From: Lysinibacillus pakistanensis
GTDB lineage: Bacteria; Bacillota; Bacilli; Bacillales_A; Planococcaceae
DNA length: 64,000 bases
Direction of reading: 5' to 3'
Assembly (NCBI RefSeq): GCF_030123245.1
Contig: NZ_CP126101.1
Location: 2,168,501 to 2,232,500, forward strand
In this document: positions 26,305-34,395 of the stretch, in pieces
Position numbering within the stretch: position 1 is the first letter of the stretch
Layout: each line of letters begins with the position of its first letter
Notes under the pieces: generated by a model
Told to the model about the DNA's origin: nothing
The model's input: only the letters and a program-made list of their open reading frames with translations
The model's database searches: none
Translations under genes and position numbers: made by a program

Positions 26305-27711
26305 ATGTCTTCTAAAAAGGGTGAAATAATTGTATTAAAGAAAGCCCTTACACCAATTCATTTATGGACAATTGGTGTTGGGATTGTTATTTCAGGAAAT
26401 TATTTTGGTTGGAATTTTGGATTAAGTCAATCTGGCTACTTAGGGATGCTAATCGCTACACTCTTCATGGCTATTATGTATTTAACGATGACCTTAGGAA
26501 TTTCAGAATTATCGACGATGTTACCGTATGCAGGTGGGCCTTACTCTTTTGCTAGACGTGCAATGGGAAGATATATTGGCTTTATTACAGGGATTGGAGT
26601 TGTTCTTCAATATGTGATTGCTGCACCGATTATTGCCATTGGTATAGGTGGCTATATAAGCTTTTTATTCCCATCCGTTCCGACAGTAGTAGCAGCAGCT
26701 TTCATGTATGCCCTCTTTATGGGTGTCCATATTATCGGTATAAAGGAATATGCAACAATTGAAATGGTGCTTGTCTTTATAGCACTTGGATTATTAGTAT
26801 TAATGTATTTTGTTGGATTACCACAAATTAATGTGGCTCATTTATTCCCTGAAAATGGTGATTTAATACCTGGTGGATTTAAAGGGGTTTGGTCTGCCTT
26901 GCCATATGCTATGTGGTTATTTTTAGCCATTGAAATGCTACCAATGCTATCTGAGGAGACGAGAGATGTACAAAAGGACATGCCAAAGGGCTTAATCTCC
27001 GGAATGATTACGTTATTAGTATTGTCCGTTTTAACGACAACTGTGGCAATAGGTCTTGCTGGTATTGATGTTATGACTGTTGCGGAAGATCCGCTTCCAG
27101 CAGCAATTGCAGCAGCGTTTGGTAATACGTACTGGCTAGCTCAAATTTTAGCTTCTGTAGGATTAGTAGGATTAATTGCTAGTTTCTCAGGTGTTATCTT
27201 AGCTTATTCACGTCAAGTTTACGCATTATCTCGAGCAGGTTATTTACCAAGCATTTTAGCAAAGATGCATAAAAAGCGTCAGACACCTTATATGGCAATT
27301 ATTTTACCAGGCTTTATCGGCTTAGCGCTTGTTATCTTATTCAATCCTGATGACCTCATTTTAATTTCTACATTCGGGGCATTAGTGTCTTATATTACGA
27401 TGAATTTATCAGTGTTGATTTTACGGAAAAAAGAGCCAAATCTTGTTAGAACATTTAAAACACCATTATATCCATTTACACCAATTGTTTCTCTTGTGCT
27501 AGCAGTTATTGCTATCTTTGCAAGTTTCTTTGCCAATTTTACATTTTTCATCGTGTCGTTAGCTGTTTTTGCTGTTGCAAGTATTTATTATTGGATTTGG
27601 GCTCGTCATCAAATTAATGAGGATGCTCCAGAAGAACGCTTTGCTAAAGAAGCGACTACTTCGCATGAAAGTCAGATTACTACAGCACCCATTGAAGCGA
27701 TTAGAGAATAG
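26305..27711 (+). CDS. APC-family permease, ethanolamine-permease type
   Basis: A 468-residue transporter with about 12 membrane helices. The N-terminus, KALTPIHLWTIGVG then ISGNYFGWNFGL (residues about 13-45), is characteristic of the APC ethanolamine permease group. It would import ethanolamine, 1-amino-2-propanol or a similar amino alcohol by proton exchange. ATG 26305 lies 8 bases after AAAGGTGG; an in-frame GTG at 26293 is within the ribosome site. It belongs to the BMC operon and supplies the likely substrate of the kinase. Confidence 0.88.
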   Translation: MSSKKGEIIVLKKALTPIHLWTIGVGIVISGNYFGWNFGLSQSGYLGMLIATLFMAIMYLTMTLGISELSTMLPYAGGPYSFARRAMGRYIGFITGIGVVLQYVIAAPIIAIGIGGYISFLFPSVPTVVAAAFMYALFMGVHIIGIKEYATIEMVLVFIALGLLVLMYFVGLPQINVAHLFPENGDLIPGGFKGVWSALPYAMWLFLAIEMLPMLSEETRDVQKDMPKGLISGMITLLVLSVLTTTVAIGLAGIDVMTVAEDPLPAAIAAAFGNTYWLAQILASVGLVGLIASFSGVILAYSRQVYALSRAGYLPSILAKMHKKRQTPYMAIILPGFIGLALVILFNPDDLILISTFGALVSYITMNLSVLILRKKEPNLVRTFKTPLYPFTPIVSLVLAVIAIFASFFANFTFFIVSLAVFAVASIYYWIWARHQINEDAPEERFAKEATTSHESQITTAPIEAIRE

Positions 27712-27732
27712 AGCAAAAGGATGTGTCCTCCA

Positions 27733-28476
27733 ATGAATCAAGTAGAATGGATTATTTTTGATAAGGATGGAACCATTATTGAAATGGATTCCTTATGGAT
27801 AGCATGGGCCACAAATTTTTACCTCAATTTAACTGAAAATTCGGATTTCGAAGTCGGTTTTACATTACAGGAGTTTTTAAAAAATATAGGTGTAAAAGAC
27901 AATGGTCGCTCCATTGATCCAACAAGTCCATTAGCCATTGGAAGTATACAAGAAGCAGAAACGATTGTTGCCTATTTACTTTATCAAGAAGGAATAGCAT
28001 GGAGTAAGGGTGTGACAATAGCGAGATCTGCAGCAAGTTTAGCTACTACTCAGCAAGAGCATGTAACTGTAAAAGAACTACCAGGTATTCGACGGCTATT
28101 AATGGCTTTAAATAATAGTGGGATAAAATTAGGCGTTATCACGGCTGATTTAACTGCTCGAGCGGAGAACCATCTTAAACAGCTAGGTATTCTAGAGCAA
28201 TTTGAATTTGTTTTAGGAAGTGATCAAGCAGTTTATAGTAAGCCATTTCCAGATTTAGCTTATGTAGCAAGGGAACGCTATCATGTGCCACTTGAACGGA
28301 CAGTGATGATTGGTGATTCAAATGCTGACATGCTTTTTGCTAAAAATGCTGGTATGCAATTTTCCATCGGCATTATCCCAAAAGAAGTTTACCCAAAAGA
28401 CTATTTACCAGATGCTACAAAAATCATTGAATCCTATGATGAATCATTAGTAGCTATGTTTGTAAAAAAGGAGTGA
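27733..28476 (+). CDS. HAD-superfamily phosphatase
   Basis: A 247-residue HAD hydrolase of the phosphoglycolate-phosphatase type. Motif I is FDKDGT (residues 8-13), with a helical cap after it; motif II is the threonine in GVITADLT; the lysine is in YSKPFPD; motif IV is MIGDSNADM. It would remove phosphate from a small ester. In the operon the likely ligands are the phosphorylated amino alcohol or an acyl phosphate, perhaps as overflow or repair. An ATG at 27721 is also in frame but abuts the AAAAGG ribosome site. The next gene starts 5 bases after its stop. Confidence 0.85.
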   Translation: MNQVEWIIFDKDGTIIEMDSLWIAWATNFYLNLTENSDFEVGFTLQEFLKNIGVKDNGRSIDPTSPLAIGSIQEAETIVAYLLYQEGIAWSKGVTIARSAASLATTQQEHVTVKELPGIRRLLMALNNSGIKLGVITADLTARAENHLKQLGILEQFEFVLGSDQAVYSKPFPDLAYVARERYHVPLERTVMIGDSNADMLFAKNAGMQFSIGIIPKEVYPKDYLPDATKIIESYDESLVAMFVKKE

Positions 28477-28480
28477 TTAT

Positions 28481-28786
28481 ATGGACCATCAATTGATTGC
28501 AAAAATTACTGAGTTAGTATTGGAGAAAATTTCACAAACGTCTCAATCGGATGGTGGCTATCAAGGTCTAACACAAGGCGAGCTGCAGGAATGGCAGTCA
28601 TTTCATCCGATGAATCCAAGCATGAGCATGTCTCAACAGCCTGTCGTTGCTGCCGGTGTTTACGAGGCTTTAACTGCGCAGGAGTTGCAAAATTGGGATA
28701 GCTTACATCAGCAGCAAGCATTTGTTGTCTCTAAATCAGCACCATCCCAGACAGACGACTTAATCGCCATTAAAAAGTTTTCATGA
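28481..28786 (+). CDS. Unrecognised BMC-operon protein with encapsulation-like helix and duplicated motif
   Basis: A 101-residue protein of no family I recognise. Residues 1-19 (DHQLIAKITELVLEKISQ) form an amphipathic helix of the kind that targets cargo into microcompartments. After a linker, a 16-residue motif occurs twice, at 27-42 and 61-76, with shared positions Y-x2-L-T-x2-E-L-Q-x-W-x-S-x-H, 34 residues apart. Between them is a Met/Ser/Gln/Pro-rich linker, and a disordered tail follows. There are no catalytic-looking residues. It lies between the HAD gene (4-base gap) and the CoA-acylating aldehyde dehydrogenase (15-base gap). A scaffold or cargo-shell adaptor role fits the architecture but is inference. 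Confidence 0.7.
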   Translation: MDHQLIAKITELVLEKISQTSQSDGGYQGLTQGELQEWQSFHPMNPSMSMSQQPVVAAGVYEALTAQELQNWDSLHQQQAFVVSKSAPSQTDDLIAIKKFS

Positions 28787-28801
28787 TGGGAGGATGGTCG
28801 A

Positions 28802-30289
28802 ATGATAAAGGATCAAGATTTACTATCGATTCAAGAAGCAAGAGATGCTGTTATAACAGCATCTAGTGCCCAAAAAAAGTTTTCTAGCTTTTCGCAAGAA
28901 CAGGTGAATCGAATTATAGAAGCAATCGCTCTGGCAGCCTTTGAGCAAGCAGAGAATTTGGCAATATTAGCTGTTACAGAAACGCAGATGGGTGTCATTG
29001 AGCATAAGAAAATAAAAAATGAGCTCGCTTCAAAAGGAGTTTATGAATCGATACGCAATGAAAAAACAATCGGTATTATACAGGAGGATTCAGTAGCAAA
29101 GCAGGTAGAAATTGCTTACCCATATGGGGTTATTGCAGCGGTATCGCCTGTTACAAATCCAACTGCTACGGCGATTTATAAAACACTAATTGCCCTGAAG
29201 GCTCAAAATGCAATTGTCTTTAGTCCCCATCCAACAGCTGTCAACTGTACGATTGAGGCATTAAAAATTTGTCAACAGGCAGCTGTTCGTGCAGGTGCTC
29301 CGGAGGGCTTGATACAATGGATTGCCCATCCCACATTAAAGGGAACAGAGGCATTAATGCAACATAAAGACGTACAGTTAATTTTGGCGACTGGAGGATC
29401 AGGGCTAGTGAAGGCTGCCTATAGCTCAGGCAAACCTGCATATGGTGTTGGACCTGGAAATGTCCCTGCGTATATAGATCGTACGGCAAATATAGCTCGC
29501 GCTGTTCAGCAAATTATGGATAGTAAGTCATTTGATAATTCTACCATCTGCGCAACGGAGCAGGCGATTGTGGTCCATCAGGATGTAAAGGATCAAGTAA
29601 TGATAGCCTTAGCCAACAATGGAGCTGTGCTACTAAAAGGAGCAGATAAGGAAAAATTAGCAAAGGTTATTTCTCCTATCCCGCGTACACTTAATAGCAA
29701 AATTGTTGGTAAACCAGCTACAGTCATCGCCAAAATGGCAAATATTAATGTCCCTTCATCTACAAGAGTATTAGTGGCTGAGGAGCATCTAATTGGCAAG
29801 GAGTATCCATTTTCCATGGAAAAGCTATCACCGATATTAGGAATTTATACTGCCAATTCTCATGAGGATGCAGTATCCATTTGTCAACAATTATTAGATG
29901 TTGGTGGTAGGGGGCATAGTTTAGCTATTCATGCTCAAGACGAGCGCTTTGTTAAAGAGTTTGCTGCACAAATGCCAGTGTCTAGAATTTTAGTCAACAC
30001 ATTGGCATCTGTTGGTGCTGCTGGTGGCACTACAAGCTTAATGCCATCCTTTACATTAGGCTGTGGGGCATACGGTGGAAATATTACAAGTGATAATATT
30101 TCAGCCCGTCATTTAATCAATAAAAAACGAGTTGCTTATGGCATCAAGGAACTCTCGATTCCGAAGCCACAACACCCAAAAAATATACAAGATACATCTC
30201 CTTCATTTCAGGTAAATGAAGAAGCACAATTGAATGCAGCTATGATTCAAAAAATAGTTGAAGAAATCGTCACGAAATTAAGTGTCTAG
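28802..30289 (+). CDS. CoA-acylating aldehyde dehydrogenase with C-terminal encapsulation peptide
   Basis: A 495-residue enzyme of the PduP/EutE group, converting an aldehyde plus CoA and NAD to acyl-CoA. The catalytic cysteine is Cys250 in FDNSTICATEQ; GVGPGNVPAY near 215-224 and GYxxSPVTNP-like residues near 110-120 are typical of the acylating class. The last 18 residues (AAMIQKIVEEIVTKLSV) follow a proline/serine-rich linker and form a classic encapsulation helix, so it should lie inside the shell. It uses the aldehyde made by the PLP lyase and feeds PduL. ATG 28802 follows GGGAGG. Confidence 0.93.
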   Translation: MIKDQDLLSIQEARDAVITASSAQKKFSSFSQEQVNRIIEAIALAAFEQAENLAILAVTETQMGVIEHKKIKNELASKGVYESIRNEKTIGIIQEDSVAKQVEIAYPYGVIAAVSPVTNPTATAIYKTLIALKAQNAIVFSPHPTAVNCTIEALKICQQAAVRAGAPEGLIQWIAHPTLKGTEALMQHKDVQLILATGGSGLVKAAYSSGKPAYGVGPGNVPAYIDRTANIARAVQQIMDSKSFDNSTICATEQAIVVHQDVKDQVMIALANNGAVLLKGADKEKLAKVISPIPRTLNSKIVGKPATVIAKMANINVPSSTRVLVAEEHLIGKEYPFSMEKLSPILGIYTANSHEDAVSICQQLLDVGGRGHSLAIHAQDERFVKEFAAQMPVSRILVNTLASVGAAGGTTSLMPSFTLGCGAYGGNITSDNISARHLINKKRVAYGIKELSIPKPQHPKNIQDTSPSFQVNEEAQLNAAMIQKIVEEIVTKLSV

Positions 30290-30303
30290 AGGAGGAACTT
30301 TAA

Positions 30304-30585
30304 ATGAGTGTGGAAATTAATGGAGCATTAGGAATGATTGAAACTAGAGGGTTAATTGGATCTATTGAAGCAGCAGATGCCATGGTGAAAGCTGCTAATG
30401 TTAATATTGTTGGTAAAGTGCATGTGGGTGGAGGCATTGTAACGGTTTTAGTAACGGGAGATGTAGGAGCTGTTAAAGCTGCTACAGATGCAGGTTCTGA
30501 GGCTGCACGTCGTGTGGGCGAATTATTATCCGTGCATGTGATTCCACGTCCTCATTCAGAGCTATTAGCCATTTTACCGAAATAA
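30304..30585 (+). CDS. BMC-H shell protein (hexamer), copy 1
   Basis: A 93-residue single-domain BMC protein (Pf00936 type) that forms a hexameric shell tile. Landmarks are [24 protein letters not shown], and the pore loop [10 protein letters not shown]. The C-terminus [12 protein letters not shown] is typical of PduA/CcmK-like tiles. It is almost the same as the 92-residue copy at 32958, with a few changes (ETRG/ETKG, IVGK/IIGK, VTGD/VRGD). It starts 14 bases after the aldehyde dehydrogenase, behind GAGGAGG. Confidence 0.96.
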   Translation: MSVEINGALGMIETRGLIGSIEAADAMVKAANVNIVGKVHVGGGIVTVLVTGDVGAVKAATDAGSEAARRVGELLSVHVIPRPHSELLAILPK

Positions 30586-30602
30586 GAATTGGAGGTGTTT
30601 GA

Positions 30603-31217
30603 ATGACAAACCATCAAACGCTTGTGTCTAATTCTATAGCTGGAGCAATCCCCATTGCAGTATCAGCTCGTCATTGCCATGTCAGTGAAGAGGATTTCTT
30701 TCATTTATTTGGTGCAAATGCTCAACTAAAGGTGTGGAAGGAGCTTTCCCAGCCAGGTCAATTTGCTGCAGAGCAAGTTATTTCTATTAAAGGTCCTAGA
30801 GGCCAAATTGACAAGGTTCGGGTATTAGGACCGTTCCGTCAGGATACACAGATCGAAATCAGCCAAACAGATGCAATTAAGCTAGGTGTTTCCCCACCTA
30901 TTCGAATGTCAGGTGATTTAGAAAATTCTTCACCAATTACATTGATAGGGACACATGGAATATTGCATAAAGAGAACGGGCTAATTATTGCACAGGCTCA
31001 CATTCATATGTCCGAAACAGAGGCAGCTTCATTTAATGTAGCGGATCAAGACATTGTGAAGGTAGAAATTACGAATGAGGTTCGCCAAATCCAAATTATG
31101 AATGTAGTTGTACGTGTGTCACCAAATTTCAGGCTAGAGATGCATATTGATACAGATGAGGCCAATGCAGCATCTATCACTACTAATCAAACCGGAAAGC
31201 TCATGAAAATGGGGTGA
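30603..31217 (+). CDS. pduL: PduL-type phosphotransacylase, without clear encapsulation helix
   Basis: A 204-residue phosphate acyltransferase that converts acyl-CoA to acyl phosphate and regenerates CoA. Zinc-site histidines are in VSARHCHVSEED (near 22-33) and AQAHIHMSETEA (near 137-148), with the late MHIDTDEANA motif near 180-189. The N-terminus (TNHQTLVSNSIAGAIP) is short and not a convincing encapsulation helix, unlike the second PduL at 33252. It may act outside the shell or be recruited by another protein. Its stop overlaps the next gene's upstream frame, and its ribosome site is GGAGGTG. Confidence 0.92.
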   Translation: MTNHQTLVSNSIAGAIPIAVSARHCHVSEEDFFHLFGANAQLKVWKELSQPGQFAAEQVISIKGPRGQIDKVRVLGPFRQDTQIEISQTDAIKLGVSPPIRMSGDLENSSPITLIGTHGILHKENGLIIAQAHIHMSETEAASFNVADQDIVKVEITNEVRQIQIMNVVVRVSPNFRLEMHIDTDEANAASITTNQTGKLMKMG

Positions 31218-31222
31218 TACAA

Positions 31223-31828
31223 ATGGATATGCAAGCGTTACAACGACTTATTCAAGAAGTAGTCTCCATTGTGAACACAAATAAAAGAGTATTGATTGTT
31301 CATCCCCAGACAACAATCTCAAATAGGCAGGTTGAAACATTAAAAAGCTATTTTCAAGTAGAGGAGTGGCAAGCGGATACCCCATCCCAAATGTTTCATG
31401 ACGCAACAGTTTTTCTTGAAGTTGATCAGTCTTTCATTGTCAGCAGTGCACAAGGATTGCCCCATTCCCCGGCATCCTTGTTCCTGACTGAATTACTCCT
31501 GAAAGATGAGCCAGCTATTTTAGTCCCCAATGAAAAAATGTCTGTCGTTTTTACTACGAAAGAACCAAATGCTTACATGAAAATGCTTCTACAGCATATG
31601 AAAAGCTTACAGGAATTCGGCTGTGAGTTTCAATTATTCTCACAGCTAATTCCTTCTATCAAGGATAAGGAAAATCTCAATCATTACGATATCCAAGCAG
31701 ATTTTATTACAGAGGAAATGATTAGGTCGTACAAAGGGCAGCAGCTGAAACTTCCATTTCATACAAAGATCACACCACTTGCCCTTGATCTGATTCATGA
31801 GAAAGGCATTCGTATTCTAAGAAACTAG
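31223..31828 (+). CDS. PduM-like microcompartment protein
   Basis: A 201-residue protein. The N-terminal helix (DMQALQRLIQEVVSIV) is encapsulation-like. The C-terminal 35 residues (ITEEMIRSYKGQQLKLPFHT, then KITPLALDLIHEKGIRIL) match the end of PduM as I know it (a late beta-strand, a T-A/P-L-A-x-D helix and a short strand). PduM is a structural component of propanediol-use microcompartments. The middle 120 residues are divergent with no recognised motif. ATG 31223 lies 5 bases after GGGGTGAT, which overlaps the pduL stop. The same C-terminal module ends the second PduL in this operon. The identity is moderate. Confidence 0.6.
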   Translation: MDMQALQRLIQEVVSIVNTNKRVLIVHPQTTISNRQVETLKSYFQVEEWQADTPSQMFHDATVFLEVDQSFIVSSAQGLPHSPASLFLTELLLKDEPAILVPNEKMSVVFTTKEPNAYMKMLLQHMKSLQEFGCEFQLFSQLIPSIKDKENLNHYDIQADFITEEMIRSYKGQQLKLPFHTKITPLALDLIHEKGIRILRN

Positions 31829-31843
31829 CAGGAGTGTTGTTAC

Positions 31844-32131
31844 ATGACAAAATCGATTGGTATTGTGGAAACGAGAGGTCTTGCCATTTCTATTCAAATC
31901 GCAGACGCCATGTTAAAAGGAGCAGCTATTAGATTGCTTCGACAAGAAACAATTGATTTAGCACTTGTAACAATTGCTATTGAAGGTGATACGGAGGCAA
32001 TTCGGGAAGCAATTGAAATTGGTACGAAAATGGCCAAAGCTGCTAACCAGTGGATTGCCTCTACTACTATTTTACGCCCTGAAGATGCTGTTAACGGTTT
32101 AGTGATGGAAATTGCTAAAAAACCAACGTAA
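31844..32131 (+). CDS. Divergent BMC-H shell protein without the usual glycine pore
   Basis: A 95-residue single-domain BMC protein, recognisable from SIGIVETRGLAISIQIADAM and the late EAIEIGTKMAKAANQWI. The loop that lines the hexamer pore, VGGG in the two main tiles, here reads TIDLALVTI, with no glycine. The C-terminus lacks the HVIPRP motif and reads TTILRPEDAV. It probably forms a hexamer with a closed or differently lined pore, or a partner in mixed hexamers. It lies 15 bases after the PduM-like gene with site CAGGAGTG. Confidence 0.85.
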   Translation: MTKSIGIVETRGLAISIQIADAMLKGAAIRLLRQETIDLALVTIAIEGDTEAIREAIEIGTKMAKAANQWIASTTILRPEDAVNGLVMEIAKKPT

Positions 32132-32165
32132 TCACACAATCATTTGAAAAGGTGGGAGATGGAAT

Positions 32166-32936
32166 TTGAAAGTAGATTTATCTGGTAAGGTTGTTATTGT
32201 TACTGGCGGAAGTAAAGGAATTGGTAAAGGCATTGCGACCGTATTTGCTAAGCAGGGTGCTCATGTCGTTATCGCTGCAAGAGGCTTAGAGCATACAACA
32301 AAATTAGCAACTGAGTTACAAATGCAGGGCTACTCTGCTTCTGGGGCAGCGGTTGATGTAGAAAGCTATGAATCTGTGAAAAACATGGCACAAGAGGTTG
32401 CTAGTAAATATGGGGCCATCGATATTTTATGCTCAAATGCTGGTATTTTTCCATCTGTCAAGCTAGAGGATATGAGCACAGACCAATGGGACCATGTGTT
32501 GAATGTTAACGCGAGAGGAACAATGTTTGCTGTGAAAGCATGTGTTCCTTATTTAAAGAATGCGGATTATGGAAGAGTCATTATTACTTCCTCCATTACA
32601 GGACCAGTGACAGGATATGCAGGGTGGACACACTATGCAGCAAGTAAAGCAGCACAGCTTGGTTTTATGCGGACTGCAGCACTTGAATTAGCACACTATA
32701 ATATTACCGTTAATGCAGTTCTTCCAGGCAATATTGCAACAGAAGGATTAGATGGTCTTGGAGAGGAATATTTGCAGAAGATGGCAAAGGCAATTCCATT
32801 CGGTGGATTGGGCAGTGTTGAGGATATTGCCTATGCAGCACTATTCCTCAGCAGCAAGGAAGCAGGTTTTATTACAGGACAATCCATTATTATTGATGGT
32901 GGACAAACATTACCAGAAGATGCTGAAGCATTTTAA
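32166..32936 (+). CDS. SDR oxidoreductase in the BMC operon
   Basis: A 256-residue short-chain dehydrogenase. The cofactor loop is TGGSKGIGKG (residues 13-22), NAG lies near 90, catalytic Ser is in ITSSITG, and Tyr/Lys are in HYAASKAA. Start TTG 32166 is 7 bases after AAGGTGGGAG. RMM-type loci of Mycobacterium carry an SDR shown to oxidise 1-amino-2-propanol to aminoacetone; this gene may do the same or may recycle NADH inside the shell. It has no obvious terminal encapsulation helix. It lies between two BMC-H genes, so a link to the compartment is strong. Confidence 0.88.
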   Translation: MKVDLSGKVVIVTGGSKGIGKGIATVFAKQGAHVVIAARGLEHTTKLATELQMQGYSASGAAVDVESYESVKNMAQEVASKYGAIDILCSNAGIFPSVKLEDMSTDQWDHVLNVNARGTMFAVKACVPYLKNADYGRVIITSSITGPVTGYAGWTHYAASKAAQLGFMRTAALELAHYNITVNAVLPGNIATEGLDGLGEEYLQKMAKAIPFGGLGSVEDIAYAALFLSSKEAGFITGQSIIIDGGQTLPEDAEAF

Positions 32937-32957
32937 AAACGTAGGGGGAATTGAAGG

Positions 32958-33236
32958 ATGAATAATTTTGGTGCATTAGGAATGATTGAAACAAAAGGGC
33001 TAGTCGGCTCCATTGAGGCGGCCGATGCAATGGTAAAGGCTGCAAATGTCAATATCATTGGTAAGGTACATGTGGGTGGGGGAATTGTCACAGTCCTTGT
33101 ACGTGGAGATGTAGGAGCAGTAAAAGCAGCAACTGATGCAGGAGCAGCAGCTGCACAGCGAGTAGGAGAACTGCTGTCTGTTCATGTGATTCCACGCCCA
33201 CATGCAGAGTTAGAAGCGATTTTACCGTTGACTTAG
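32958..33236 (+). CDS. BMC-H shell protein (hexamer), copy 2
   Basis: A 92-residue hexameric shell tile nearly identical to copy 1 at 30304. It has the same pore loop [10 protein letters not shown] and the same [13 protein letters not shown]-terminus. Differences cluster in the first few residues, position 10-20 and around the rim ([16 protein letters not shown]). It is probably a tandem-derived paralog and the two may co-assemble in one facet. ATG 32958 is preceded by GTAGGGGG; PduL follows 15 bases later. Confidence 0.96.
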   Translation: MNNFGALGMIETKGLVGSIEAADAMVKAANVNIIGKVHVGGGIVTVLVRGDVGAVKAATDAGAAAAQRVGELLSVHVIPRPHAELEAILPLT

Positions 33237-33251
33237 AAATGAGGTGGAATG

Positions 33252-34109
33252 ATGAATCAACAAGCAATAGAGCAAATTGTGAATGAGGTCATTGCTGAAT
33301 TACTGCATACAAAGCAGGAAGCGCCTATTACACAATACGACATTCCCATCGGTATTTCAGCGAGACATATTCATTTGAAACAGGAGCATGTAGAGCATCT
33401 CTTTGGTAAGGGAGAGCAATTAACAGCAAAAAAGATGCTGTCCCAACCAGGGCAGTTCGCAGCTAATGAAACATTAATGGTTGTTGGTCCAAAGGGCAGT
33501 ATTTCAAATGTCCGTGTTTTAGGCCCTGCTCGTTCCTTAACACAGGTTGAAGTTAGCCATACAGATGCTATTGCATTAGGCATTCAGCCACCAATAAGAG
33601 AATCTGGCAATATTGCAGGATCAGCAAGCTGCACGTTAGTTGGCCCGAAAGGTAGTTTATATTTACATGAGGGAGTTATTATTGCCCAGGCACACATCCA
33701 TATGTCACCAGAGGAAGCAAGTGGGTTAAACGTTTTCGATGGAGAGTATGTGTCAATAAAAACGCAAGGTATCCGACCTGTGACATTTCATCATGTGAAA
33801 GTACGAGTTTCAGAGCGCTATCGTTTAGAGATGCATATTGATACTGATGAAGCAAATGCTGGCTTCCTAAAATCTGGAGCAACAGGCACTTTAGTAAAAG
33901 AAAATAAGGAAGAGCTTACGTATAATTCCTCCCAAAAAACTACTATTGTGCAGGCAAATGAAATTAATGAAAGAATAATAACTGAAAAGGATTTATTAGC
34001 CTTTCAGGGACAAACAATTATCGTTCCTCGATTTACTAGATTCACTGCACTCGCAATGGATGCGGTGGTAACTTTAGGGATTACTATAGAGTATAAAGAT
34101 GAAGGATGA
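33252..34109 (+). CDS. pduL: PduL-type phosphotransacylase with N-terminal encapsulation helix and PduM-like tail
   Basis: A 285-residue three-part protein. Residues 1-22 (NQQAIEQIVNEVIAELLH) are an encapsulation-type helix. Residues about 32-215 are the PduL core with zinc-site histidines in ISARHIHLKQEH and AQAHIHMSPEEA and the MHIDTDEANAG motif. The last 40 residues (ITEKDLLAFQGQTIIVPRFT, then RFTALAMDAVVTLGITI) repeat the C-terminal module of the PduM-like protein. An ordinary PduL is about 210 residues, so the tail is an addition. It should act inside the shell, turning acyl-CoA into acyl phosphate. ATG 33252 fits GAGGTGG better than ATG 33249. Confidence 0.9.
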   Translation: MNQQAIEQIVNEVIAELLHTKQEAPITQYDIPIGISARHIHLKQEHVEHLFGKGEQLTAKKMLSQPGQFAANETLMVVGPKGSISNVRVLGPARSLTQVEVSHTDAIALGIQPPIRESGNIAGSASCTLVGPKGSLYLHEGVIIAQAHIHMSPEEASGLNVFDGEYVSIKTQGIRPVTFHHVKVRVSERYRLEMHIDTDEANAGFLKSGATGTLVKENKEELTYNSSQKTTIVQANEINERIITEKDLLAFQGQTIIVPRFTRFTALAMDAVVTLGITIEYKDEG

Positions 34110-34115
34110 TGATAC

Positions 34116-34385
34116 ATGCGTATAGGTACAGTCGTAGGAAATATTTGGGCAACACGTAAAGAAGAAGGGCTTCAGGGATTGAAATTGCTCATTATTCAAC
34201 CTAAAAAAACAGATGGACAACTTGGTGATGAGCAAATCGTTGCGGCAGATCGAATTGGCGCGGGTGTTGGTGATGATGTGATTTTAACGATGGGCAGTGC
34301 TGCTGTTCGAAGCTTTTCAAAAGAAACAATTTGTCCAATTGATGCCATTATTGTAGGCATAATTGATGCAACAGAGGGATCGTGA
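34116..34385 (+). CDS. BMC-P pentameric vertex protein (EutN/CcmL type)
   Basis: An 89-residue protein of the EutN/CcmL family that closes the vertices of the shell. It begins RIGTVVGNIWATRKEEGLQG and ends VGIIDATEG; GAGVGDDVILTMGSAA is the conserved middle. It is the only BMC-P gene in the window. ATG 34116 has AAGGATGATG upstream. With four BMC-H genes it gives both tile types needed for a closed icosahedral shell; no tandem-domain BMC-T gene is present. Confidence 0.95.
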   Translation: MRIGTVVGNIWATRKEEGLQGLKLLIIQPKKTDGQLGDEQIVAADRIGAGVGDDVILTMGSAAVRSFSKETICPIDAIIVGIIDATEGS

Positions 34386-34395
34386 GGTGAAAGCA

